A stretch of 64,000 bases of DNA from Anaerococcus sp. mt242 (GTDB taxonomy: Bacteria > Bacillota > Clostridia > Tissierellales > Peptoniphilaceae), in NCBI RefSeq assembly GCF_016798225.1, contig NZ_JAEUYX010000003.1:102550-166549 (forward strand), written 5' to 3'. The position numbers and the translations under genes are program-made. Shown here piece by piece: positions 18,715 through 26,518 of this stretch; within the stretch, counting starts at the first letter, position 1, and every line of letters begins with the position of its first letter. The notes below the pieces were generated by a model. That model searched no databases. It was not told the origin of the DNA and saw only the letters and a list, made by a program, of their open reading frames with translations.

Positions 18715-18894
18715 GTGAAAATTTTTGAGTTATTAAAACAAAATTTTCATTTTATATTAATATTTATTGGGTTGATACTCTTTTCCTATTCATTAGTTGC
18801 TAAAGATGAATTGAACAAAAATACAAGAAAAATCTATAAAATAATAGGAATTGCAATTACTATAATAGGATGTATAATTTATTATCTTAAGTGA
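18715..18894 (+). CDS. small two-helix membrane protein
   Basis: GTG 18715 is preceded by TTGGAG at nine bases and gives 59 residues; an in-frame TTG at 18700 overlaps that site and is less likely. Two hydrophobic segments (about 13-30 and 42-57) flank a charged stretch. No family recognised. Confidence 0.55.
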   Translation: MKIFELLKQNFHFILIFIGLILFSYSLVAKDELNKNTRKIYKIIGIAITIIGCIIYYLK

Positions 18895-18967
18895 AAAAAG
18901 TATGTAACTTTTTATTTTTCAATTGAATTTTCTACAAATGAGAAAATTATCCTTTATAAAGATTTTC

Positions 18968-18997
18968 TAGCACCTATAACAACAGGTGCTATTTTAT
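18968..18997 (+). terminator. terminator hairpin
   Basis: TAGCACCT (18968-18975) pairs with AGGTGCTA (18984-18991), followed by TTTTATT. It belongs to a set of similar hairpins in this window (also 20180, 22693, 32570 and 35134). The rest of 18998-19309 is AT-rich with no supported feature. Confidence 0.75.
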
Positions 18998-19309
18998 TGT
19001 TTAAATTTAGGATATGAGCTGACGATAATTTCATGAATATGGTTAAGTTATAAGTAGTTTTTATTTTATATTATTCTTTATTTACTAGCAATTCATAAAG
19101 TTACTGACTGAAACTTGACTATTATATCTTATAATAAAATAAAGGTGATAAAAATAATAGTGGATGATTTTAATTAGAGTGAAGTTTTAAGAGTTATAAG
19201 AATTGCAAATATAATATTGATAAGTTATAAATGCTATAATATTTGTATTAATATTATTGAGTATAAATTAACAAATCCTTGTACAATTTAAATGAAAGGT
19301 GGTGGAAAT

Positions 19310-20158
19310 ATGGATATAATGAAATCTTTTAACTCAGCAATAGACTATATTGAAGATAACTTAACTGAAGAACTTGATGAGAAAGAGATAACACGGATAA
19401 CAGGATATTCATTTCCAATGTTTTCAAGAATATTTTCAATCATATCAGGATGTTCATTATCTGAATATATAAGGTTAAGAAAGATGACAAATGCAGCAAT
19501 TGAATTAAAAAATTCAGATAAAAGGATTATAGATATAGCAATAAAATATGGCTATAATTCTCAAGATTCTTTTGCCTTAGCTTTTAAAAGTTTTCATGAG
19601 TTAACTCCAGGACAAGTAAAAAGAGGAGAAAAATATCAATATTTCCCAAGGATCTACTTTTCAATTTCAGTTCAAGGAGGAAATCAAATGGATATTAAGA
19701 TTGAGAAAAAGAAAGCATTTAAAGTAGCTGGTATTAAATCGGATGTAACTAAAAGCTCAAATTTTCCAAAAGTTTGGGATAGACTGGTTGAAAAAGTACC
19801 AAGAGAAAAATTTGAAGAGTTTGGTAGTGGTCAAATCTTTGGCGTAGGATATGACTATCTAATGGATGAAGAAGATTCATTTACATATTTAGCTGGTTTT
19901 GATTTGACGGATGAGGTAAAAGCTAAGGAATTAGGATTAGATACACTCAGTATTCCTGAAAAAGAGTATGCTATTGTAAGCTTAGAAGGTCCTATACCAA
20001 AATGCATTCACGAAGGATGGAAGTATATTATTTCATATTTCTTCCCAAAAGAAGGATATAGACATGATGAAAGTCCCGATTTTGAAGTATATGGAGATGG
20101 AGACCCTAATTCAAAAGATTATCAAATGGAATTATGGGTTCCAATAGTAAAAGAATAA
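19310..20158 (+). CDS. AraC-family regulator with GyrI-like effector domain
   Basis: The N-terminal 100 residues form an AraC double helix-turn-helix (ITRITGYSFPMFSRIFSIIS, then DIAIKYGYNSQDSFALAFKSF and ELTPGQVK). Residues from about 125 form a GyrI-like small-molecule binding domain (PKVWDRLVEKVPREKF, YLAGFDLTDE, DFEVYGDGDP). ATG 19310 is chosen because AAAGGTGGTGG sits just upstream; ATG 19292 would overlap that site. This layout is that of multidrug or xenobiotic sensors such as Rob/BltR-like proteins. Confidence 0.88.
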   Translation: MDIMKSFNSAIDYIEDNLTEELDEKEITRITGYSFPMFSRIFSIISGCSLSEYIRLRKMTNAAIELKNSDKRIIDIAIKYGYNSQDSFALAFKSFHELTPGQVKRGEKYQYFPRIYFSISVQGGNQMDIKIEKKKAFKVAGIKSDVTKSSNFPKVWDRLVEKVPREKFEEFGSGQIFGVGYDYLMDEEDSFTYLAGFDLTDEVKAKELGLDTLSIPEKEYAIVSLEGPIPKCIHEGWKYIISYFFPKEGYRHDESPDFEVYGDGDPNSKDYQMELWVPIVKE

Positions 20159-20179
20159 GATAGCATTAACAGATTTGAA

Positions 20180-20209
20180 AGCATCTATCAAAATGATAGG
20201 TGCTTTTTT
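20180..20209 (+). terminator. Rho-independent terminator
   Basis: Stem 20180-20190 with 20194-20204, three-base loop and TTTTT, 21 bases after the AraC-type gene. Confidence 0.9.
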
Positions 20210-20233
20210 GATGCCTAAAATTAAGGAGTAATC

Positions 20234-20607
20234 TTGACATATGATATTAGATTTTTGGAAAACATAGTCTATGTAACGGCAAAACATGGAGATAAATCTG
20301 TGCCAGATAGTCCAGAAGAAAGGTTGGATAATTTCTCAACTTTTTCAATTTATCAAATTCTACCTCAGCTAATTGAGTTATGGGGACTTAATATAAAATC
20401 GGAAGAAGTTCCTAAAAAAAAGTAAGACCAACAGAAAGACCAATGACTACACCCTTGTTTTTACTAAGGGCAGTGGAACTTGGTCTTTCTGTTTCTGATT
20501 TATCTCTACTAACAATTGGACTTATAAATGATATGTTTACAGAAAAGAATAACGATGATTATAAATATAAGGAAGTGGCTACACAAGAAGACTTTGATAA
20601 GTTTTAA
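20234..20607 (+). CDS. orphan phage tail assembly chaperone-like gene with probable -1 frameshift
   Basis: TTG 20234, with AAGGAG at 20223, opens a 63-codon frame ending PKKK and TAA (20423-20425). The last codons are AAA AAA AAG, a classic A-AAA-AAG slippery heptamer (20416-20422). Slipping back one base continues with VRPTERPMTTPLFLLRAVEL and ends NDDYKYKEVATQEDFDKF at 20607. The -1 frame looks like the second product of phage tail assembly chaperones, whose long form is made by programmed -1 frameshifting between tail genes. No other phage genes flank it, so it is either a prophage remnant that keeps the slippery site or a simple frameshifted relic. The first frame (LPQLIELWGLN) fits the short form. 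Confidence 0.6.
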
Positions 20608-20695
20608 TAACAATGCAAATATATTTGCAATATAAAAAGAAATATATTATAATAGAGTTAAATTAAGAATGTTAGATAGGTAGGTTCAAAATACT

Positions 20696-20929
20696 TTGGA
20701 AAATAGTATAAGACAAATTAGGAAAGAAAAAGAATTAACCCAAGAACAATTAGCTGATGGGCTTAGTGTAACAAGACAATTTATTAGTCTTTTGGAACGT
20801 GGAGAGGCTCAAGCCACAATTTCAGTAGGAATAGAAATTGCAAACAAACTAGACACATGTGTTTATACATTATTTGGTTTTGATAAGTTTGAGTGTGAGC
20901 AGTGTCATGAAGGTGCAGGAGGAAATTAA
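20696..20929 (+). CDS. small XRE-family regulator
   Basis: A 77-residue protein, TTG start, that is essentially one XRE helix-turn-helix (IRQIRKEKELTQEQLADGL, then FISLLERGEAQATISVGIEI) with a C-terminal CxxC (FECEQCHE). Small repressors of this kind commonly control neighbouring phage or toxin-like genes. A short ATG frame (20929-20970) and unassigned sequence follow up to 21085. Confidence 0.8.
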   Translation: MENSIRQIRKEKELTQEQLADGLSVTRQFISLLERGEAQATISVGIEIANKLDTCVYTLFGFDKFECEQCHEGAGGN

Positions 20930-21085
20930 ATGGTATATTTAAATCCACAAAGGTATAAGAATGGTGATTGAGAAGATGATATTTTGGTTTTAGATTAAGA
21001 TTGGTAGTTAAAACATGAAGTATCTAAATTCTATAAGGTAGAAATAGTACTAAATAGCGTAATCTAGGAGACTAGAAAAAGAAGG

Positions 21086-22195
21086 ATGAAGAGGTTGTTA
21101 ACATTAGTGATAGCATTAGTAATGATGCTACCAGTTTTATCGTCGAGGTCTATTGCAGCTAATGAAGGTGAGCAACCGGATGTAAAAGAATTATATTTAG
21201 TTTCCGATAAGGTTAATGAGAATCATATTACATATGCTAATAGCGAAAAAGAGAACGTGCTAATGGCTTTAAAAGATGTAATATCTCTAGATGGATTTGT
21301 TTTGGAAGACATGATTTCATTTGGGAAACCATTTAATTTAAACGAATCAACATATATACCAATCATAATAGATAATAAAATAGTAGCATTGATGGCTGTA
21401 TCGGATTTCGAAGGAGAATTATGATGGACTCTGTCAAAGGATTTTTCTGATGGCTTAAATCAAATTTCTGAACTTACAAGTCTCGAATCACCTGCTTTTT
21501 TATATACAGTGAAGGGAAATGTCTTTGCAACTATTTCGGGTAAAGAAATACAGTTGACTTTTTATCCTGAACTGGAAGTATCTAGTGATTCAAAATTATA
21601 TAATGAGACTGAAATTCCTTCAAAAAATGCAGTAAATATAATGGAAATCGAAAACTTAGAGGATAGCTATAGACTAGATAATATGGTTTATGAACCAAGG
21701 TCTTCGAGTAGTAAATATATTGATTTAGATCTAGCAGAAACTCAAGGGGATCAGTCTTGGTGTTCGGCTTTTGCTGGTGCTCAAATTTTAAGACAAAGAG
21801 GAAAAGGAAAGATTTATGCAATCAATATAATGAGATATTTCTATCCAAATGTTAGTTATGCCGATTTAAAGAAAAAATCTATTTCACATAAGCAACTAAT
21901 TAAATATGCTAATAACAAAAAGTCATATCCATCAGAAAGTACAGGAACTTTAAGTCTAGATTCAGTAAAGAAGCAAATTAATTCTAACAAATCAATATAT
22001 CTCAATTGTTATGGGACAGGGACATACAAAAAAGCAAATCATGCCCTTGTCTTAAGAGGTTACAACACAAGAAGCAACACGTATTCTATATGGAATCCTT
22101 GGAATGCTAGTTATGTCAGTATGTCCATATCAAGTAAGAGTATATCTGTAAATGGTGGCAAGTTTGTATGGAGTTCGACAATTTATGGATGGTAG
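21086..22195 (+). pseudogene. secreted papain-like (C47/C39-type) cysteine peptidase, interrupted by one TGA
   Basis: ATG 21086 begins a signal peptide (MKRLLTLVIALVMMLPVLSS) followed by a pro-region. TGA at 21422-21424 interrupts, but the same frame continues without other lesions to TAG 22193. The C-terminal half holds a papain-like core: Cys in QGDQSWCSAFAGAQIL, His in NHALVLRGYN and Asn in YSIWNPWN. Sequence around the stop (GEL, stop, WTLS) suggests a Trp codon TGG changed to TGA. It resembles staphopain-like secreted peptidases of Gram-positives. Whether the stop is fixed, suppressed or a base error is open; if read through, the product has 369 residues. The next gene starts inside its 3' end. 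Confidence 0.75.
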
Positions 22196-22547
22196 ATATA
22201 AAAAAATCTTTGCTTCTATATTATTACTAATTACTGTAATAGGAGGAATATATATAGCAAAGAATACAAGTAAAGATGATATTGATGCTAATTATAAACC
22301 TATGGTAAAAGTAGAAGACAAAATTTATTATTGGTCCAAAGATCTAGAGGATATTAGTCTAAAAGATTTTACCTTGATAGGAGAAGTAAAAAAATCATAT
22401 AATTCTGGATCCAAGTCAATAGATGAAGGAAGTGAAAATTACTCAAGTAATGTATTTCCTACAGGGTCGAAACTTTATCTTTATGATAAAACTAGTATTA
22501 TTGTTGAGACCAATAGTGGAGTCAGCCTATGTGTTGAAGGAAAATAA
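22185..22547 (+). CDS. small membrane-anchored protein coupled to the peptidase gene
   Basis: ATG 22185 overlaps the last 11 bases of the peptidase frame and gives 120 residues: a Lys/Arg N-terminus, one hydrophobic segment (about 6-22) and an extracellular domain (YKPMVKVEDKIYYW, GEVKKSYNSGS, GSKLYLYD). The pattern of a V-x-D/G-K-I-Y-Y strand followed by G-E-(I/V)-x-S-S and a late Y-x-Y-x is like small secreted proteins of unknown function common in Firmicutes. Its coupling to a papain-like peptidase recalls the staphopain-staphostatin arrangement, but no sequence similarity to staphostatins is evident. Confidence 0.6.
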   Translation: MDGRYKKIFASILLLITVIGGIYIAKNTSKDDIDANYKPMVKVEDKIYYWSKDLEDISLKDFTLIGEVKKSYNSGSKSIDEGSENYSSNVFPTGSKLYLYDKTSIIVETNSGVSLCVEGK

Positions 22548-22692
22548 CTTTTTTCTATGGGACTACAAACAACAAAATTTTAAAATTTGATACCTAATAA
22601 AAATTAAAAAATCAAGATTGTTTATATAGAATAGCGTGAACACAGAAGCCATGTTTTGTGGAATTAGTAGTGAAGTTAGTAACCAACAAATG

Positions 22693-22725
22693 AAGGCATC
22701 TAGAAAAAATCTAGGTGCCTTTTTC
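22693..22725 (+). terminator. Rho-independent terminator
   Basis: Stem 22693-22703 with 22711-22721 and a short T run, of the same sequence family as the hairpins at 20180 and 35134. Confidence 0.85.
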
Positions 22726-22751
22726 ATGTCTACTTTTAGGATAAATGACAA

Positions 22752-22790
22752 TAAAAGAAGTAGCTACGCAAGAAGACTTTGATAAATTTT
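22752..22790 (+). repeat. duplicate of the tail-chaperone 3' end
   Basis: This stretch reads KEVATQEDFDKF and TAA, the same C-terminus as the frameshifted phage gene ending at 20607, with only a few base changes. The two copies flank 20608-22751 in direct orientation. Confidence 0.7.
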
Positions 22791-22808
22791 AAGTCATTAC
22801 GAATGATA

Positions 22809-22867
22809 TTGACAAATTATAATTATTGTTTTACAATAATCAAAGATAATTATCGTTTTACAATAAT
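22809..22867 (+). promoter_or_regulatory. promoter with two tandem operator palindromes
   Basis: TTGACA (22809-22814) and TACAAT (22832-22837) are spaced by 17 bases. A 19-base palindrome, ATTATTGT-TTT-ACAATAAT (22822-22840), overlaps the -10 box, and a near copy, ATTATCGT-TTT-ACAATAAT (22849-22867), lies 27 bases on. The operon ends with an HTH gene (23898-24122), the best candidate to bind here. Confidence 0.75.
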
Positions 22868-22885
22868 TCGATAGGGAGGATTATC

Positions 22886-23356
22886 ATGAGAAAAAGATTT
22901 TTAATAATGGCTATTTTTCTTGTTTTTTCTATAGTTTTAACTTCTTGTAGTCCAAATACTACAACAGAACAAACGAGTAGTAAAAAAGAAGAAAAGATTG
23001 AAATATTTGATTCTAACAGTAAAAAAATTGTAGAAACAGAAGAACAAGAAGTTCTAGACTGTTTTAGTAATTTGACAGGAATGAGTGTAGAAAATATTAA
23101 TGATAAAAACGTCGACGATTATTTTAAAGAAATACCAGATGATGCAATAGTGTCCTACCACTTCTTATTAACCAGCAAGAGAAAGGATAAAAAAGCTACA
23201 AAGATAGATTTTTATATTTATGAAAATTATCCATATATTACAATGGATGGAATGCCCTTGATGTCATCTTCATTAACCTGGGAACTTTCTAAAGAAGATT
23301 TAAATGATCTGAAAGATAGAGTACAAGAAAGGAAAGATGTAGATGATAAGAGATAA
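22886..23356 (+). CDS. lipoprotein of unknown function
   Basis: A 156-residue protein with a lipoprotein signal (MRKRFLIMAIFLVFSIVLTS then Cys, lipobox LTSC) and a charged mature part of about 130 residues (IEIFDSNSKK, YHFLLTSKRKDKK, FYIYENYPYITMDG). It is the first gene of the operon with DUF2975 and HTH genes and follows the twin-operator promoter with a GGGAGG site. Family not recognised. Confidence 0.75.
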   Translation: MRKRFLIMAIFLVFSIVLTSCSPNTTTEQTSSKKEEKIEIFDSNSKKIVETEEQEVLDCFSNLTGMSVENINDKNVDDYFKEIPDDAIVSYHFLLTSKRKDKKATKIDFYIYENYPYITMDGMPLMSSSLTWELSKEDLNDLKDRVQERKDVDDKR

Positions 23357-23379
23357 AGCGAAAGTGTTGAGGAAGAGTT

Positions 23380-23901
23380 ATGAAAAATTTTATTTTTAAA
23401 ATAGCGATTATATTATCTAAGGTTTTAAGATATATTTCATATTTGGGAGCAGCTTTTACCTTACTTGGAAGTGTATTAACTCTGATTTTTAAAGATGATG
23501 TAATACAAGTAGTAGAATCTCAACAATTTAATCTAAAAGAAGTTTCACTTCCATTTATTATTTATTCATGTTTGAGTGCCGTTATGATATTCATTGTTGC
23601 TGGTTTTTCATTGGATAAATTCGAGAAGATTTTAGTTGATTTAGAAAAAAAAGATTATTTTTCAGACTTAAACTCAAAATATTCTAGAGATATATTAATA
23701 GCACTTATAGTTCTGACGATTTGTCAAATTATTTCTATGCTAGTTTTCAATTATCTTAAAGTGGACAATATTAGCAGTGTTTTTAATTTAACTATTAAGG
23801 ATTATTTAACGAATATAATTTTGATGGTTATAGCATTTTCATCAATGATGATATTTAATTCAGGAAAATCCTTAAAAGAAGATTCGGAAAGTATAATTTG
23901 A
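23380..23901 (+). CDS. DUF2975 family membrane protein
   Basis: The 173-residue protein has four hydrophobic segments (about 8-35, 58-80, 105-125, 138-158) and the DUF2975 pattern FSDLNSKYSRDIL after the second. Proteins of this family are regularly encoded immediately before a small HTH regulator, as here, where the stop overlaps the next start. Its function is unknown; a role in sensing for that regulator is an inference from the conserved pairing. Confidence 0.82.
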   Translation: MKNFIFKIAIILSKVLRYISYLGAAFTLLGSVLTLIFKDDVIQVVESQQFNLKEVSLPFIIYSCLSAVMIFIVAGFSLDKFEKILVDLEKKDYFSDLNSKYSRDILIALIVLTICQIISMLVFNYLKVDNISSVFNLTIKDYLTNIILMVIAFSSMMIFNSGKSLKEDSESII

Positions 23902-24122
23902 AAATGAAGGATCAAATAATTATAAATCTGGATCAAGTATTAAAAAAGAAAAATATGATATCAAAAGAGCTCGCAGGCAGGATAGGAATAACTGAAGCAA
24001 ACTTATCAATACTAAAAACAGGAAAAGCCAAAGGTATTAGATTTAATACTTTAGCTGCCATTTGTAAAGAACTTGATTGTCAACCTGGAGATATCTTAGA
24101 GTACGTTAATACAAATCAATAA
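23898..24122 (+). CDS. small HTH regulator (XRE-related, YozG-like), DUF2975 partner
   Basis: The 74-residue protein is a single helix-turn-helix of the HTH_26 type: LDQVLKKKNMISKELAGRIG, then ANLSILKTGKAKGIRFNTLA and CKELDCQPGDILEYV. TTG 23898 overlaps the DUF2975 stop (TTGA); ATG 23904 is an alternative that removes two residues. It probably represses its own operon through the paired palindromes at 22822 and 22849. Confidence 0.85.
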   Translation: MKMKDQIIINLDQVLKKKNMISKELAGRIGITEANLSILKTGKAKGIRFNTLAAICKELDCQPGDILEYVNTNQ

Positions 24123-24279
24123 TTATAAATGTAAATAATAAAAAAGTTAGAACAAATTTTTTTAAGAAATTTACAGCGTATTGACTACGAATTTTTTATC
24201 ATTTTTTATTATTTTTATATTTTGATTAATAATAATTAAGAGATGAAAACAAGATAAATTATCAGCATGAGGAACTGTA

Positions 24280-24930
24280 ATGAAAAAAATATTAATCATA
24301 GAAGACAATGAAGAAATTGCCCTACAAATAAAAAAGTACTTATCAAAAAATGGCTATGAAGTAGATCTTGCGTCTTCATATTATGAAGCCTTATATAAGA
24401 TGGATATAAATTTCGATTGTGCACTTCTAGATATAAATTTACCAGACAAAGATGGTCAGTATTTGATTGGAAAGTTAAAAGATAAAGATATCAGAGTGAT
24501 AGTTACTACTGTAAAAAACGATGAAGATTTTATAATAGCATCTCTTGATCAAGGCGCAGATGATTATCTAACCAAACCATTTTCCCTTGCTATTCTTAGG
24601 GCGAGAATTGATGCGGTTTTAAGAACTATACCACTAAGTCAAGATAAAATTATTACATACAAGGATATTAAAATAGATTTAAATGATTCAAAAGTTTATT
24701 TTAAGGGAAATCTAGTGGATTTAACTTCGCTAGAATATGAAATCCTAGTCTTATTTATTAAAAATCCTCACAGAGTTTATACCAGAGGTCAACTGTTGGA
24801 AATGTTTTGGGAAGATAGGGATAAGTTTGTAAATGACAATACTCTCACATCAACTATTAAGAGAATCAGAGAAAAACTTGATAAAGAAGTAATTTCTACT
24901 GTTAGAGGAATTGGATATAGGATGGATTGA
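24280..24930 (+). CDS. OmpR-family response regulator (BceR-like)
   Basis: 216 residues: receiver with acidic pair (IIEDNEE), phospho-acceptor in CALLDINLPDKDG and Lys in TKPFSLAIL, then a winged-helix domain (LTSLEYEILVLFIKNPHRVY, TLTSTIKRIREKL, TVRGIGYRM). Gene order RR-HK-ABC-FtsX permease is that of peptide-antibiotic detoxification modules of Firmicutes (Bce/Vra/Psd type). Confidence 0.93.
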   Translation: MKKILIIEDNEEIALQIKKYLSKNGYEVDLASSYYEALYKMDINFDCALLDINLPDKDGQYLIGKLKDKDIRVIVTTVKNDEDFIIASLDQGADDYLTKPFSLAILRARIDAVLRTIPLSQDKIITYKDIKIDLNDSKVYFKGNLVDLTSLEYEILVLFIKNPHRVYTRGQLLEMFWEDRDKFVNDNTLTSTIKRIREKLDKEVISTVRGIGYRMD

Positions 24931-24931
24931 G

Positions 24932-25792
24932 ATGCTATATGTATTTTGGATAATAAGTTTGGGACTTCTTTATTATTTTTTAGAAAATAGAAAGAAAAAT
25001 AGAATTAATGAGCTTATAGATTTAATGAACAATATGAAAAATCAAAATTACAAAATCCCAATGAAGCAAGATGATTTTTCAATTTTGGAAGATAAGATTT
25101 ACAAATTATTTATAGAAATAGTAGAAGCCAATGAGACGACCATTAAAAATAGCGAAAGGCAAATCAAATACCTAGAAGATATAGCTCATCAAATCAAAAC
25201 TCCCATCACATCTATGATTTTTTCCATAGAAAATTTGGAGATGGACTTTCCAGATAATGGAGATATAGAGATTTTAAAAAGGCAAACTATCAGATTAAAC
25301 TCCCTATCAGATATTTTGCTCAAACTATCAAGCCTTGATGCAAATAAAGGTCTTATGAAAAAAGAAGAAGTGTCACTATATGAATTGGTGACTTATGCTT
25401 TAGACAGTTTGGACTTAAAAAGATCTACTAATGTAGAAATAGCGGAAAGCTTAAAAGAAAATATTATTTGTGGAGACTTTTATTGGATTGCAGAGGCTAT
25501 TATAAATATTTTTAAAAATGCAAATAATAGACCTCTTTGCGACAAAATTTCAATTCAATCTCACAAAAATCCTTTATACACAACTCTTGTCATTGAAGAC
25601 AATGGCGGAGGAATAGCTAAAGAAAATATCAAAAAGATTTTTAAACGTTTTTATAAAACCCCCGATTCTAATGGATTTGGCATAGGCCTTGCCATGGCAA
25701 AAACAATAGTAGAGAAAAATAATGGAGAAGTCTCTGTGACAAATACAAGTCAAGGAGCAAGTTTTGAAATTAAATTCTACAATGTCACCTAA
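24932..25792 (+). CDS. sensor histidine kinase, intramembrane-sensing type
   Basis: Starting at ATG 24932 gives 286 residues; an in-frame TTG at 24911 lies in the response regulator and is less likely. A single N-terminal hydrophobic segment precedes a phospho-acceptor His in IAHQIKTPITSM, a HATPase with DNGGGI and GFGIGLAMAKTIVEKNNG. The N box is atypical (IFKNANNRPL). The lack of an extracellular sensor domain fits BceS-like kinases that sense through the permease, although those usually have two membrane helices. Confidence 0.88.
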   Translation: MLYVFWIISLGLLYYFLENRKKNRINELIDLMNNMKNQNYKIPMKQDDFSILEDKIYKLFIEIVEANETTIKNSERQIKYLEDIAHQIKTPITSMIFSIENLEMDFPDNGDIEILKRQTIRLNSLSDILLKLSSLDANKGLMKKEEVSLYELVTYALDSLDLKRSTNVEIAESLKENIICGDFYWIAEAIINIFKNANNRPLCDKISIQSHKNPLYTTLVIEDNGGGIAKENIKKIFKRFYKTPDSNGFGIGLAMAKTIVEKNNGEVSVTNTSQGASFEIKFYNVT

Positions 25793-25837
25793 AAATCACT
25801 TTACTTTTATATACTTACCTTAAAATAAGGAGGAAGT

Positions 25838-26518
25838 ATGGAAATATTAAAAGTAGAAAATTTAAGAAAAGAGTATGGAGACGGAAATAATAAGGTCATT
25901 GCCTTAGATGGAGTGGATCTTGAAATAGAAAGAGGAGAATTTGTAGCTATAGTCGGACCAAGTGGGTCTGGTAAATCAACACTTCTACATATCATAGGAG
26001 GAGTTGACAGTCCGAATGATGGCAAAGTCTATATCGATGGTAACGACATCTCTCAGTATTCTTCAAAAGAACTTGCTTATTTTCGAAGAAGAAAAGTAGG
26101 TCTTATATATCAATTCTATAACTTAATACCAAATTTAACAGTTAGACATAATATAGAACTTCCACTAAAACTTGATAAGAGAGAAATAAATGAAGAAGAA
26201 TTGTTAAATATCGTTAAAAAGTTAGGTATTGAAAATAAACTAGATTCTTTCCCGAGTGAATTATCAGGAGGTCAGCAACAAAGAGTTGCTATAGCAAGAA
26301 GCATGGTATATAGTCCTTCGATAATCCTAGCAGATGAACCTACGGGAAATTTGGATAGGAAAAATTCGAAAGAAATAATAGAAACTTTTAAATATTTTAA
26401 TAAGACTTTAAAACAAACTATTATAATCATAACTCATGATGAAGAAGTTGCTCTAGAAGCTAGTCGTATCATAACTATAGTTGATGGTAAAATTGTAGGA
26501 GATGAAATAAATGAATAA
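25838..26518 (+). CDS. ABC transporter ATP-binding protein (MacB/BceA type)
   Basis: 226 residues with Walker A ([14 protein letters not shown]), signature (LSGGQQQRVAIARS), Walker B (ILADEPTGNLDRKN) and H-loop (THDEE). GEPTGNLD-type Walker B is characteristic of the MacB/LolD/BceA group. GGAGG precedes ATG 25838. It overlaps the permease gene by eight bases. Confidence 0.95.
   Translation: MEILKVENLRKEYGDGNNKVIALDGVDLEIERGEFVAIVGPSGSGKSTLLHIIGGVDSPNDGKVYIDGNDISQYSSKELAYFRRRKVGLIYQFYNLIPNLTVRHNIELPLKLDKREINEEELLNIVKKLGIENKLDSFPSELSGGQQQRVAIARSMVYSPSIILADEPTGNLDRKNSKEIIETFKYFNKTLKQTIIIITHDEEVALEASRIITIVDGKIVGDEINE

Noticed and set aside
21422..21424. TGA decoded as tryptophan throughout the genome
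   Set aside because: TGA is used as a normal stop in several genes here (for example purF, PadR-region and ABC genes), so a reassigned code is excluded; only a local mutation or read-through is possible.
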